The notes: a model not told the origin generated them from the sequence alone. A stretch of DNA of 64,000 nt from Diphasiastrum complanatum (GCA_029204225.1 CM055095.1:31756936-31820935); one strand, 5' to 3'. Counted from the first letter of the stretch, positions 1 to 10,508 are shown. Program-made: numbers and translations.

Positions 1-738
1 AAAAGACAATATTCTATTTTAACACAAATATATCACAATAATGAATGTGGATCATTAACATAGAAAAACCAGCATAAGTTGCATCACATACAATTGCATT
101 TGAGTCGATCTAGGGATTGACATCCTCCACCATAACTCCATTGTGCATATACACATGTTGAATCAAGACTTCTGAAATGGATTGACCTCCCTTTGAAACT
201 TTGAACTCTAAAATTTTTCCTTTCCAAAAGTTTCTGTAATCCATATTTGATTTCTTTCTTTTGCGAAATGCACCTTTTGATGAGGGATGCATTACAACCC
301 ATTGAAACTGTCTGTATGTGCATGGTATCCATAACCCTTCAAAATCCCTTTCATTACATACAGTGACCAAATTGATCGCACTACGTGGTCTTCGATTGCA
401 AGCGGCCATTGCATAACAGTGCAAGATACAAAACGATTGATAATGAACATCCAAGATACAAAACGACTGATAACTTCAGTTAGTTGAACCATCCGTGCAA
501 GTTACTTTAAGTTCAGTTAGTTAAACTCGAGCAGTCTTTTGCCAACGGGCAACAATATATTATCCAATCACATATCTAGACTCTGCCCGGCGGGAGTTTT
601 GAACTGGCTAAAAATATGCCCGGGAAATTGTAAAAAAAAATTGTTCGGCAAACACCGTTACCGTCTGCACACATGTAAAAATATTATTGGGACATGTGGA
701 CGTCGAATAGTTGAAAAGTCAAAAAAAATATGTTTACA
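1..738. other. Unassigned flank
   Basis: I recognise no gene here. The minus strand has a 114-codon open frame (110-454) rich in basic residues that I cannot place in any family. It lies beyond the point where the neighbouring minus-strand copia element loses homology, so it may belong to another decayed repeat. Confidence 0.3.
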
Positions 739-1389
739 AAGGGCCCTTATAGCGCTTGGAACTCCCCTAATGCCATTAGGACCTGTTTTGGTCTTGTAGA
801 TCCACTTGCATTTGACTGGTTTTCTTCCATAAGGAATAGGTGCAAGTGCCCATACGGCAAAATGGATCCGTAACTTCGGGAAAAGGACTGGCTCTGAGGG
901 TTGGGCCTAGAACGTTCTTATACACGGATGACATTTCGTCCTCCATTGCTTGAATCCAGCGATCTTTACTGGTCCATCAACAATTTTCTTGAACGTTTGA
1001 GGTTTGTCAGAGAAACCATAAAATTCAATGGTTGTATTAAAAACATCCTAACCATACTTTTCTGGTGGTTTTCGTTGTTTGTCAAATCTTCTCACAAGTG
1101 GTTTCGAGTTCAATCTTGATTCGAATATTTTGTTGGAATTCGAACTGGTGATTCGAGTCTGTCAGGTACTTGACCTTGACCTCCCTTTGAATCTGGTAAT
1201 TCTCTTTCACCTTCTACTTGTTTTTCTTCTGTCCTCATTGGTAGCTCATAATAGTTTTTGAGAATTTCATAGCCGACTAGATCACTGTCTGCTATGTATT
1301 TCGACTCATCAAATTTAACATCTCGAACAACTTTTATCTTGCCAGTTTCTAGTACATAGACACGATAATATGACGAATGTAACTCGAAT
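739..1389 (-). pseudogene. copia integrase-RT linker and first RT residues
   Basis: Minus-strand translation gives the linker (YYRVYVLETGKIKVVRDVKF, then an acidic, proline-containing stretch) and finally the conserved RT opening PIPYGRKPVKCKWIYKTKTG near 780-840, after which homology ends. Several frameshifts are needed to read it. This marks the 3' truncation point of the element. Confidence 0.7.
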
Positions 1390-2165
1390 CCTACCAGAAA
1401 ACCTTGTTATGTCTTTTCATCGAGTTTCTTTCTCAGCTCTGGTATGTGCATATACATTATGCATCCGAATGTCCGAACATGTGCAAAATTTGGCTTCGAC
1501 TTCCACCATATCTCATGAGGAGTTTAATCCGGTATTCGAGATTTCAGAATACGGTTCTGAAAATAATTTGATGTAGCCACTGCTTCTACCCACAACTATT
1601 TTGGTGCTTTCGCATGAGCCATCATACACCTTGCAGCTTCCATAAGTGTACGATTTTTTCATTTAGCTATCCCATTGTGCTGAGGTGTGTATGATGTAGT
1701 CTTTGTATGCATAATGTCTCGATTGGTACAGTAAGCTTTGAATCCATTGGAAATGTACTCACCTCCATGATCAGTGCGAATATGCTTTGGCTTATTGCCT
1801 GTTTGTTTCTCAACACAATTTGTATACTCAATGAATTTCTTGAAAGCTTTAGATTTAGTACAAATAAAGTATACCACAATGAACTTGCTGAAGTCATCGA
1901 TAAACATAATGAAGTACTTTGCATCACCCAACGACAGTACTCCAAATGGTCCACAAATATCTGAATGCAAAATTTCAAGTACCTTAGTTGCAACCTTTAT
2001 AAACATCCTTATTGAAAGGTGTTCTAGTCATCTTGCCTTTAAGATAGGATTTGTAGGTAGTTTGAATATCTCTACTTTTGATTTCAACTCCTTGAATTCT
2101 CTAACTTTTGTTGGCTTGGTACAAGGCTTCCATGTTCATGTGACATAGCCTCTTGTGCCATAGTA
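1390..2165 (-). pseudogene. copia integrase pseudogene
   Basis: The segment begins with the integrase zinc-domain signature LWHKRLCHMNMEAL near 2165 and runs through the rve catalytic core (ILHSDICGPFG; RTDHGGEYIS; YTPQHNGIAK) to the C-terminal GCIMYMHIPELRKKLDEKT block near 1415. The first two catalytic aspartates are visible. The position of the catalytic glutamate in the NG-x-A-E-R motif is lysine, followed by a stop. The zinc-domain cysteines are also lost. The copy is inactive. Confidence 0.85.
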
Positions 2166-2295
2166 TATCTGTTGATTCTTGAGTTTGATTGGCTTGTTCG
2201 ATTCTTGTTCAAATGTTCAAGTGATACAAATTTCTTTCTCTGTTGCTTTTCACAACCAAGTTATTAGAATCTTCCTCGAACAGTTTACAAGAGTT

Positions 2296-2625
2296 CTATA
2301 TGAAGGTTACTGACATGCCTGTATCGACTATCTTAGCTACGGATAGAAGATCTTTATGAAGAGTAGGGACATAGAGAACTTCCTCCAGTTTCTTGTCACC
2401 TTGATTTGTGTCCAGCCATAGTACACCAGTTCCATCAACCACGTGCTTAGAACCGTCTCCAAGTATAATGAATCTTGAATAGTTTGTCTTCTTGTACTTA
2501 GACAATATTTGTTTCGAGGAAACAAAATGTGAGGTGGCTTCCAAATCAAATACTACTTCTCGAATTGAATTAGATGAACAGCTTAGATCAGCACTAACAT
2601 AAGTTGCTGAATTCCTTGTTGCCAT
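2296..2625 (-). pseudogene. copia aspartic protease pseudogene
   Basis: This open stretch of 109 codons matches the copia retropepsin: FDLEATSHFVS sits where D(S/T)GA-S-H-M is expected, followed by a GDGSKHVVDGTG flap region and the conserved LYVPTLHKDLLSVAKI block. The catalytic triplet D-(S/T)-G is replaced by D-L-E, so the enzyme would be inactive even if translated. It lies directly between gag and integrase, as expected for the family. Confidence 0.8.
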
Positions 2626-2735
2626 GTCTTCTGCTGCTCTGGAGCATTCTACTTTGTCTTCGACATAGTTTGAATCTGAAGGTTCTGCTCCTTCTTGTTT
2701 CTGGGATTCTGATAACAGTCTACTGCTACATGACC

Positions 2736-3560
2736 CTATTTATGACAATGAATGCATTCAATCTTTGGATTTAACCAACACTTTTCTTCTGTGTGACTTG
2801 ATCTTCTGCATCTGTTGCAGATCTTCTTATCACCAAAATTCTTCTGTTGTTTACCAGATTGTTGTTCATTTGTCTTAGACTCATTCTTTTTAGACGACTC
2901 TCTCTTAAACTTAGACGTCTTAGAAGATTTATTCCTTCTGAGTAAATAGAGCATTTTGGGAATCACCATTGTCGTCATAGCGTTCACGAGCTTCTACTTC
3001 CTCTTTAACTCCGTCTATTGCCTTTTGAAGTGTCATTTTCGCATCTTTCGCCAATAAGGTTCGAGTTGTGTGGAATGACCTAGGTGGGGCTCGAAGAAAA
3101 TAACTAAGCTATTTTTTCTTTGAAATTGTATTTTCTGCACCAGAATTCTGCAAGGAAATAAGTAGGTCTTTCGCACAAATGTGTTCAGGGCTTTGTCATC
3201 CCACTGTAGGTAAGTTAATTGGTCTTCCAAGAACATGATCTGATTACGAGATTGAATCTCGTTCTTGGTTTGCAATTCTTCCCATAAATCTTTTGCATTC
3301 GAAATTGATGTAAGATCTAGCATTATATTTTCATGCACTGAAGATGCAATAATTGCTATAGCTTTGTCATTTTTTAAACTCCATTCTCGAAGTTCTTTGC
3401 CAAGAGTAGCTATTGGCTTTTCCTCTATTGGTTCTACCCATTGTCATAGACCTTCGCCCTTCAATAAGTGTGAAGTTTTTATTTTCCAAATCAAGTAGTT
3501 TGAACCTTTTGGATCCAAGATCGTAGTGATCTTAGCTTGAATATTGATGATCGACAACAT
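2736..3560 (-). pseudogene. copia gag (UBN2-type) pseudogene with zinc knuckle
   Basis: The capsid-nucleocapsid polyprotein would package element RNA. An ATG at 3560-3558 opens MLSIINIQAKITTILD, followed by the typical copia gag start SNYLIWKIKTSHLLKGEG, then a stop after about 40 codons. A UBN2-like helical segment is readable at 3033-3338. The piece at 2736-2987 is lysine-rich and ends in a CCHC zinc knuckle (CNRCRRSSHTEEKC, spacing C-X2-C-X4-H-X4-C). At least two frameshifts and several stops separate these blocks. Confidence 0.8.
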
Positions 3561-4078
3561 CTTCTATACTAATAGAATAGTGTTTGCTCTAATTGAATAT
3601 GCGTGCGGAAATAAGAGACAACTTTAGACAATAAGAAACTATTGATCAAAAATGAATTTTTATAACTCTGAATCTGAATCATCAATATACATCTCTTGAT
3701 GTCTTATCTCGCTGCTGTGTCTCTGATTGAGTGAGTTACAATGAGTAGTGCACATGTATATGTATTGCTACAAGACAGGTCTTTTGGCCTTTTATTTCTG
3801 TTGGTTTGTCTCATGACAGGCCTACGTGGAGTTAATCTTCTCTCCTACTCTCCTAAATTCATTTCTTCGACATCCTGCTGACTTCGACTCCATCAACATC
3901 TTCTCTAGGGCGAACCAGTCAACTCGACTTGTTTGACACCTTCGACGATTGTCGACTATCACTAGTCAAAATGGAGCTCTATCTATGCCTTGTCCGATAT
4001 AGACTATGCCACAGTTCGTTACAGTACTTTGTAGTAACTGCACTACTTCACGCCCCTTAAGGGCTCACGCATTTGTTA
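3561..4078 (-). repeat. Probable 5' LTR/leader of the minus-strand copia remnant
   Basis: The segment lies immediately upstream of the gag ATG at 3560 and has no coding capacity, so position suggests LTR plus leader. I could not define TG...CA ends or a primer-binding site, so the boundaries are approximate. Confidence 0.3.
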
Positions 4079-4726
4079 TAATTGACACATGTATATATAC
4101 ATAACAGCAACACACTATTAATGATGCATGAATGAATGAGATCAGAGTGAGAGTCAATGAGCGGTAGCGTGAACTTCATTGTATCAGACCATCTGATTCC
4201 ACGGAATCAGAGATTTCACAGAGAGTGAAAGTAATTCAAGAAGTAGATATAGTATTCAATCTATAACTAGCATAGTAAGATCACAGCACATAGTGCACTA
4301 TTACAGTGGACCAATCTCAGGCACATGATCGTGATCTGATCGTTGTATTCATAATAGCTTAACATAGATTCTCTATTTTTTCTTTATGTGTGTTTTATAC
4401 TAACGAATGTTTTCTAAAAATTTCTTTTCTCAAGATTACACTGATACTCGTTCCATGACTCATTTGGAATATCTATTTTGAAGAAAGCATGGTTGTCATA
4501 GACGCCTACTATTTCGCTCTCTTCATGGTTATCATTGAGACACCTACTAAGATATTCCTCTAGTCGATCTAAGTGATAGTTTGAATCAACAATTGCTAAA
4601 GATCTTGTTTTAATTTATATGTTGAGTTTTCTCTTGACTGGATCTCGCATTTAGCAAGAGTGCTATCAAAGCTTATAGAATAATTTCCAATACAAACACT
4701 CATACTGCTTCATATACAACTCGACA
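4079..4726 (+). repeat. Probable copia-type LTR, plus orientation
   Basis: The stretch ends in CGACA just before a primer-binding site at 4730 and could begin with TGTTATAATTG at 4079. Start and length are inferred; no second LTR copy is present to confirm them. No coding sequence is seen inside. Confidence 0.35.
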
Positions 4727-4729
4727 AAG

Positions 4730-4741
4730 TGGTATCAGAGC
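4730..4741 (+). other. Primer-binding site (initiator tRNA-Met type)
   Basis: TGGTATCAGAGC is the standard plant LTR-retrotransposon primer-binding site, complementary to the 3' end of initiator tRNA-Met. It lies 3 nt after a possible LTR end. The internal region downstream is replaced by a CT microsatellite and unassigned DNA. Confidence 0.6.
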
Positions 4742-4871
4742 TATACAACCCAACATATAACAGACCAATGCCATGCATATGTGGCTTGCTACACAAGTCT
4801 ATGGTAGTCCTAGATGGCTTTCCACGTGGCAAGTCCCAAGCCTTCATGGTTTACACGTGGCAAGCCTATGT

Positions 4872-5504
<633 letters not shown>

Positions 5505-6046
5505 GTCCAGCGATGGACAGCTCAGGTGCATTTTAGATTATGAAAACACGTCCATCCTACCTCACTACTAAGCAGCGATGGACAATCTTTCTTTTTTTCA
5601 CAACCCTTCATGATATCCCAAAGGGTCAGGTGGCAGCGATGATCTGTTTTCCACCTTTTCAACCTTAAAATAAAGCTCTTTCAAGCTTTGATAGACAATG
5701 ATGGAGTGGCTCCTTCATTTACTTTCATGTTGGCTACTTTTTAACATAGAGGATGGTCGTTGTCCAACAATGGGCAGTTGGTTCTCTATCATAATGGAAA
5801 TGATTGATAATGATTGATGTGGTGCACTATCCAACGATGGACAACATAACCTTTCTTAACATGCTTTTGCTTCTCTTACTTCACATAATACATCCTACTG
5901 TCCACCGATGGACAGAAGGAGCATTTACTTTCCGTACTCTAATAGCTTATAACTATCAATGGCTTACTGTCCAGCGATGGACAGCAAACTTAAATTTTCT
6001 TTCTTGATACTCTCTATATAAGTATCTTTTTCTATCCAGCGATGGA
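5505..6046 (+). repeat. Array of about nine regularly spaced short hairpin motifs
   Basis: The imperfect palindrome TGTCCAGCGATGGACA (6-bp arms, 4-nt loop GCGA) or a close variant occurs at about 5505, 5571, 5634, 5697, 5761, 5828, 5899, 5968 and 6033. The intervals are 63-71 bp. The DNA between copies is not itself repeated. Five copies recur in the downstream duplicate at 7074, 7141, 7205, 7274 and 7339, with independent substitutions. The function is unknown. It is not a CRISPR array: the motif is degenerate and the host is a plant. Confidence 0.8.
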
Positions 6047-6796
6047 TGAATGGATACGTTATGGCTCAAGACTTGTGGTTTATGATCTCAAAGTATAATG
6101 ATTCTCTTAATCGTCTTCGCAAACCTGCGGTCTCACTTTACTAAACTGTCAAATATCTTATAATGTAGCACCATCTTACCGCTCCGGCCTCTTCTATCTA
6201 CGGTTCGCTTCACATTTGAACCTTACACTATCTACCTCAGAAAAAAGGCATGGTACCAACCAAGTCTCCATAAAACAAGTTATCTAACATACTTTGAATA
6301 CATCTCATAAACATTTTTTGCGTAACTCTTTAAAAGCAGTTGTGTGCTAAAAAGTGTGTCTTTTGGCTTTCCATTATCAAAAGAGAAAGAATCCACTCGT
6401 ATAAACAACAATGGCACCCTCTCAAGAAGCCACGTCTCCAACCATTCAGGTACGTTTTTTTTAGGATCTGCAAACTCTATGCAACTTCAACAAGCATGGT
6501 ATGTTCAGTTTTGTACAACTTTCATATATATCACTCTTCTACACAATTTCTCTCTTCTTCTTTTTTTTGTTGGAAAAAGAAACAACATAAGACCACATCT
6601 AATCTTGTATGCAAATCGAATGAACTTACCTTAAAATAAAATCCTTGTCATAAAATTGAACAGTAAGGACTCCAATAATACGATCTTAGATAGCATGGAT
6701 ATGCGTAAGAATTGTTGTTTCTACTAAAGGATTAGAATGGCACGGATCTGTCCTAATACCTAGTATAAACAATGGTAGTCTCTTACTAAGTGTTAA
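5631..6796 (+). repeat. Head-to-tail duplication, copy A
   Basis: The block starting TGGCAGCGATGATCTG is highly similar, in the same order and strand, to 6944-8388 (offset about 1.31 kb before an insertion in copy B). It contains most of the hairpin array, a conserved short coding block (6340-6530) and a tail with GCATGGAT motifs. Coding block and tail match the 3' part of the Penelope-like element on the minus strand at 25-28 kb, so this is probably a 5'-truncated copy of that family. Positions 6797-6943 continue as copy A tail without a counterpart in B, because B is cut by a copia insertion. Confidence 0.85.
6340..6639 (+). pseudogene. Penelope-like element C-terminal coding remnant (copy A)
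   Basis: The translation contains WHPLKKPRLQPFRYVFFRIC, then KLYATSTSMVCSVLYNFHIY. The same spaced pattern (WHP-KK-RY-F, then YA/FA, then a C-terminal F/FH) occurs at 7954-8232 on this strand and at 25565-25786 on the minus strand, just downstream of a Penelope-type RT. Conservation of the frame between the three copies suggests it was once coding. In another frame, ATGGCACCCTCTCAAGAAG followed by CAGGTACG looks like a tiny exon with a splice donor, but the protein-level match favours the frame given here. Confidence 0.5.
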
Positions 6797-7651
6797 TCAT
6801 GTCTTTCCGATGTAGTGTCCTTATACCATGGTTGTTAAGTAATTCATATATAAAAATCATGGTAACACTTAACCCTACCCTTTTTAGTATTACTTTAGAC
6901 TTTTGGTGAGATACGACTGGAAAGCATGGATATGCTCAGTTAGTGGTAGCGATGATCTATTTTCCACCTTTTCAACCTTAAAATAAAGCTCTTTCAAGCT
7001 TTGATAGATAGTAATGGAGTGGCTCCTTCATTTACTTTCATGTTGGCTACTTTTTGACATAGAGGATGGTTGCTATCCAACAATGGGCAGTTGGCTCTCT
7101 ATCATAATGGAAATGATTGATAATGATTGATGTGGTGCACTGTCCAACGATGGATCCTTTCTTAACATGCTTTTGCTTCTCTTACTTCACATAATACATC
7201 CTACTGTCTAGCGATGGACAGAAGGAGCATTTACTTTTCGTACTCTAATAGCTTATAACTATCAATGGCTTATTGTCCAGCGATGGACAACAAACTTAAG
7301 CTTTCTTTTTTGATACTTTTTATGTAAGTATCCTTTTCTATCTAGCGATGGATGAATGGATACGTTATGGCTCAAGACTTGTGGTTTATGATCTCAAAGG
7401 ATAATGATTCTCTTAATTGTCTTCGCATACCTGCGGTCTTACTTTACTAACTGTCAAATATCTTATAATGTAGCATCATCTTACCGCTCCAGCCTCTTCT
7501 ATCTATAGTTCGGTTCACATCTAAGCATATTTCAGGTCTATTGAAGATCAGAGGCTAAGAAGAAGATATTTTGGATCAGATCATAACACCTAATCATTTG
7601 TTGATTGTGAGGCTTGTGCATATTCAATACTAACAATGTTCTATTCAATGT

Positions 7652-7821
7652 ATTGTTGACAATCTCCACTTCTGTGGATGAACACTCTCCTTAAGTGGAT
7701 GAACCTTCTCCTTAATTGGATGACAAATACTCTTTGAGTGAATTTGTATTTCTCCAAAAGGCTGAGCAAAGCTCCCACTTGGATGAAAGATCCCCTTTTG
7801 GGTGAACAGATTGTCAACAAT
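7652..7821. repeat. 170-bp segment bounded by a 14-bp perfect inverted repeat
   Basis: ATTGTTGACAATCT at 7652-7665 is repeated in inverted orientation at 7808-7821. The right arm ends exactly where homology with copy A resumes. Between the arms, variants of GTGGATGAAC/TTGGATGA recur at 20-30 bp steps. The extra DNA absent from copy A is 7522-7821, so this foldback unit makes up its right half. No clear target-site duplication is visible, so whether it moved on its own is open. Confidence 0.6.
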
Positions 7822-7953
7822 CTTACACTATCTACCTCAGAAAAAAGGTATGGTACCAACCGAGTCTCCATAAAGCAAGTTATCTAACATACTCCAAATA
7901 CGTCTCATAAATGGTTTTTGCGTAACTCTTTAAAAGCAGTTGTGTGCTAAAAA

Positions 7954-8232
7954 GTGTGTCTTTTGGCTTCCATGATCCAAAGAGAAAGAATCCACTCGTA
8001 TAATCAACAATGGAAGCCTCTCAAGAAGCCACATCTACAACCATTCAGGTACGTTTTTTTTAGGATGTGCAAATTCTATGCATCTTCAACAAGCATGGTA
8101 TGTTTAGTTTTGTACAGCTTTCATATATATCACTCTTCTACACAATTTCTCTTTTCTATTCTTTTTTTTGGAAAAAGAAATGACATAAGACCACATCTAA
8201 TCTTGTATGCAAATCGAATGAACTTATCTTGA
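7954..8232 (+). pseudogene. Penelope-like element C-terminal coding remnant (copy B)
   Basis: This is the counterpart of the block at 6340-6639, reading QQWKPLKKPHLQPFRYVFF and then KFYASSTSMVCLVLYSFHIY. It keeps the same frame, with conservative substitutions (K/R, T/S). It is part of the duplicated unit and has no RT upstream of it, so it is a 5'-truncated remnant. Confidence 0.5.
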
Positions 8233-8388
8233 AATAAAATCCTTGTCATAAAACTGAACAGTAAGGACTCTAATAATACGATCTTAGACAACATGTATAT
8301 GCGTAAGAATCGTTGTTTCTACTAAAGGATTAGAATGGCATGGATCTGCCCTAATACCTAGTATAAACAATGGTAGTCTCTTACTAAG

Positions 8389-9227
8389 TGTTAAAATATC
8401 ACTTCCAACTTGTTGTATCTTGTAGATCTCAAGTTATTTGATCTTGATAGAATCTCACATGTGTGGAGTCTGTTCCCACGTGTGAAAGAATGTACATGAG
8501 TCATTTTTATTATGTTAGCTTGATCTACACTAGTGTGAAATTGACCTTTGAGTAGAATCTTAAAAATGGTCAAATTGGCCAAACTTTTTGTAAATAGATT
8601 GAACTTCCATGTGAATGAGTTATTACTCACACATGTCAAAATACCACTCACATGTGTGGATAAGCTTCTAGAAGATAAGATAGGAAGATTCCATTAGATC
8701 CTATTTTATAGGGAATATTTCTATAAATGTGGAAGACTAGCTTTTTGTTTTCTAGCCAAAGAGAATAGTCAGCTTTGGGAAATGAGCACATATGACTCCC
8801 ATTGGTGGATTTGGATGACTAGGCACTCTTCACATGTGTGAAGGCCTGCTGGACAGTACACAGCTCGTGGATGTACTTGATCTATAAAGAGATCAACCAA
8901 ATCAATAACAAGTTGATGTGACATTGGCAAATTCTAGTTTTGTTGAGATTTCCACATTTGTCTTGAGTTGATGAATGAAATGCATTTGTAAGTTAATGTA
9001 CTTTACTCTCTGTAAACAGGCCGTATAGGTACTATCCTCCACACGTGTGAGGCCGCCCATCCATGTGTTTGATCATTTGATCCATTGTTCTTGCTTAAAT
9101 CATAGTGTAAAGCATCTAGATCAAGATCTAACATCTAGAACTTGATAGATCTTTGGATTAAGCAATCAATAACTCTTAATGATTGATAGTACAATCAATA
9201 TTTGTCCTTTTTCTCTAAAAATTGACA
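8389..9227 (+). repeat. 5' LTR of copia element (839 bp)
   Basis: It begins TGTTAAAATATCACTTCC and ends ATTGACA, directly before the primer-binding site. Its first ~52 bp are identical to 13774 onward, confirming the left LTR boundary. It carries several CACATGTG/CACGTG palindromes (8456, 8477, 8649, 8831, 9040), candidate bHLH/bZIP/NAC binding sites in the LTR promoter. Confidence 0.9.
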
Positions 9228-9239
9228 TGGTATCAGAGC
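9228..9239 (+). other. Primer-binding site (initiator tRNA-Met type)
   Basis: TGGTATCAGAGC immediately abuts the LTR end, the canonical arrangement for plant copia elements. Confidence 0.9.
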
Positions 9240-9589
9240 CAAGTCTAAGAGTGATATAAATGCTTAATAGTACTTGAGAAATCATTGACAATTTGTTGTT
9301 TTTGAGTTCTAATTGAGAGGGCGAGTTCAAAGAGAGAAGTAACATCATTGTTTTTGGTCAAGATCGATTTGTGGGCTGCTGAAGTACTGTCCACACGTGT
9401 GAAACCGTACAACAACCTTCAAATTAACTTCCATAAGTGTTTTTTATCCAAAAAAGTGCATACTAGTCCAAAATTCAAGGTTTTTAGTGCATTGTCTAGA
9501 TCTAGGTTCAATCTATTGAATGCTAATGATTAAATAGTGATTTGAGTCATTGAAGTAATTTATTTTGAAGCATGGGATCACTTTAAAAT

Positions 9590-10394
9590 CTTTTGCATTG
9601 GGCTTATTGCCAAACAAAGCTTGAAATGGTGAGATCCCACCAATAGCACTACTAGGAAGCCTATTACATAAGTAATTAGCACAAGTTATGGCCTCCCCCC
9701 AAAAAGTGATGGGTAGAGATGCATCAAGTCTTAAAGACTTTGCACATTCACAAAGACTCCTATTTTTCCTCTTGGCCATCCCATTTTGTTGGGGGGTGTA
9801 AGGACAAGTGAGTTCTCTCTTAATTCCATTGATCTCACAAAAGTCTCTCATCTTGTTGGAGATATACTCTCCTCCATTATCACATCTTAGAACTTTAATG
9901 CAAGAACTAAGTTGCTTTTCCACTAGAGACTTAATCTTTACAAAAGCTTCATATACAAGCCTTTTCTTAGGCAATAATTCAATCCAAGTGTATCTAGTAC
10001 AATCATCAATAAAAGTCACATACATTAAAGCTCCTCCATTACTTTCATGAGAAAAAGTATGTACATCCGAATGGATAAGATCTAAAGGTGAGGTAGATCT
10101 TGTTAAAGATTTCTTGTAGGAAGTCTTGTGTGACTTTGCAAGGCCACATGCCTCACACACTTTGCCACACTTCTTGAAAGCTTTTGGTAGGTCGAGAGCT
10201 AGCTCCTTTGATGCCATGGATTCCATTGATTGAAGATTAGGATGGCCCAATCTTTTGTGCCAAAGCTCCACTTGAGTCAACTCCTCCCTAACCATATTCA
10301 CACTTTCAATAGCCACATTAGCATCCAACTTGAAAAGCCTTCCTTGCTTAATGCCACTAGCTATGCACTTATTATTTTTCAAGATGGAACACAT
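9590..10394 (-). pseudogene. copia integrase, N-terminal and core (inverted segment)
   Basis: The minus-strand frame carries the HHCC zinc domain (LWHKRLGHPNLQSM, then CGKVCEACGLAKSHK) and the rve core (LDLIHSDVHTF; VLRCDNGGEYIS; YTPQQNGMAKRKNRS). The third catalytic residue, normally E in NG-x-A-E-R-K-N-R, is K. Homology ends near NKPNAKDF at about 9590; the open frame runs on to 9513 in non-homologous DNA. The remaining C-terminus is found on the opposite strand at 11770, showing the gene was cut by an inversion. Confidence 0.9.
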
Positions 10395-10508
10395 CCATTC
10401 TTGAAATGTACATCTAGTCCATTGTCCATTAATTGACCAACACTAAGCAAGTTTTTTTGTAATGGATGGAACATACAAAACATTATCAAGATCTATCCTT
10501 TTAGATGA

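Larger units (their letters stand above)
739..3560 (-). mobile_element. Ty1/copia retrotransposon remnant (gag to start of RT)
   Basis: On the minus strand the copia domain order gag, protease, integrase, linker, RT start is followed from 3560 down to about 740, where RT homology stops. Frames shift repeatedly and stops interrupt gag, integrase and the linker, so the copy is dead. The order gag-PR-INT-RT (integrase before RT) identifies Ty1/copia rather than Ty3/gypsy. The polymerase core and RNase H are missing, so the element is truncated at its 3' side. No convincing primer-binding site was found upstream of gag. Confidence 0.85.
6944..8388 (+). repeat. Head-to-tail duplication, copy B
   Basis: This is the second copy of the 5631-6796 block, with scattered substitutions. 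It differs by a roughly 300-bp insertion at 7522-7821 and is interrupted at 8388/8389 by the LTR of a copia element: copy A reads through TACTAAGTGTTAATCATG where copy B switches to LTR sequence. Confidence 0.85.

Noticed and set aside
5505-6046. CRISPR array, because of regularly spaced palindromic motifs
   Set aside because: The motif is short and degenerate, no cas genes are present, and the context is plant nuclear DNA with retroelements.
7641-7871. 76-residue minus-strand protein
   Set aside because: It lies across the foldback unit and its short internal repeats; there is no sign of coding constraint.
9040-9049. CACACGTGTG as a host-gene G-box
   Set aside because: It lies inside a retrotransposon LTR with no host gene downstream; it is reported as an LTR feature instead.
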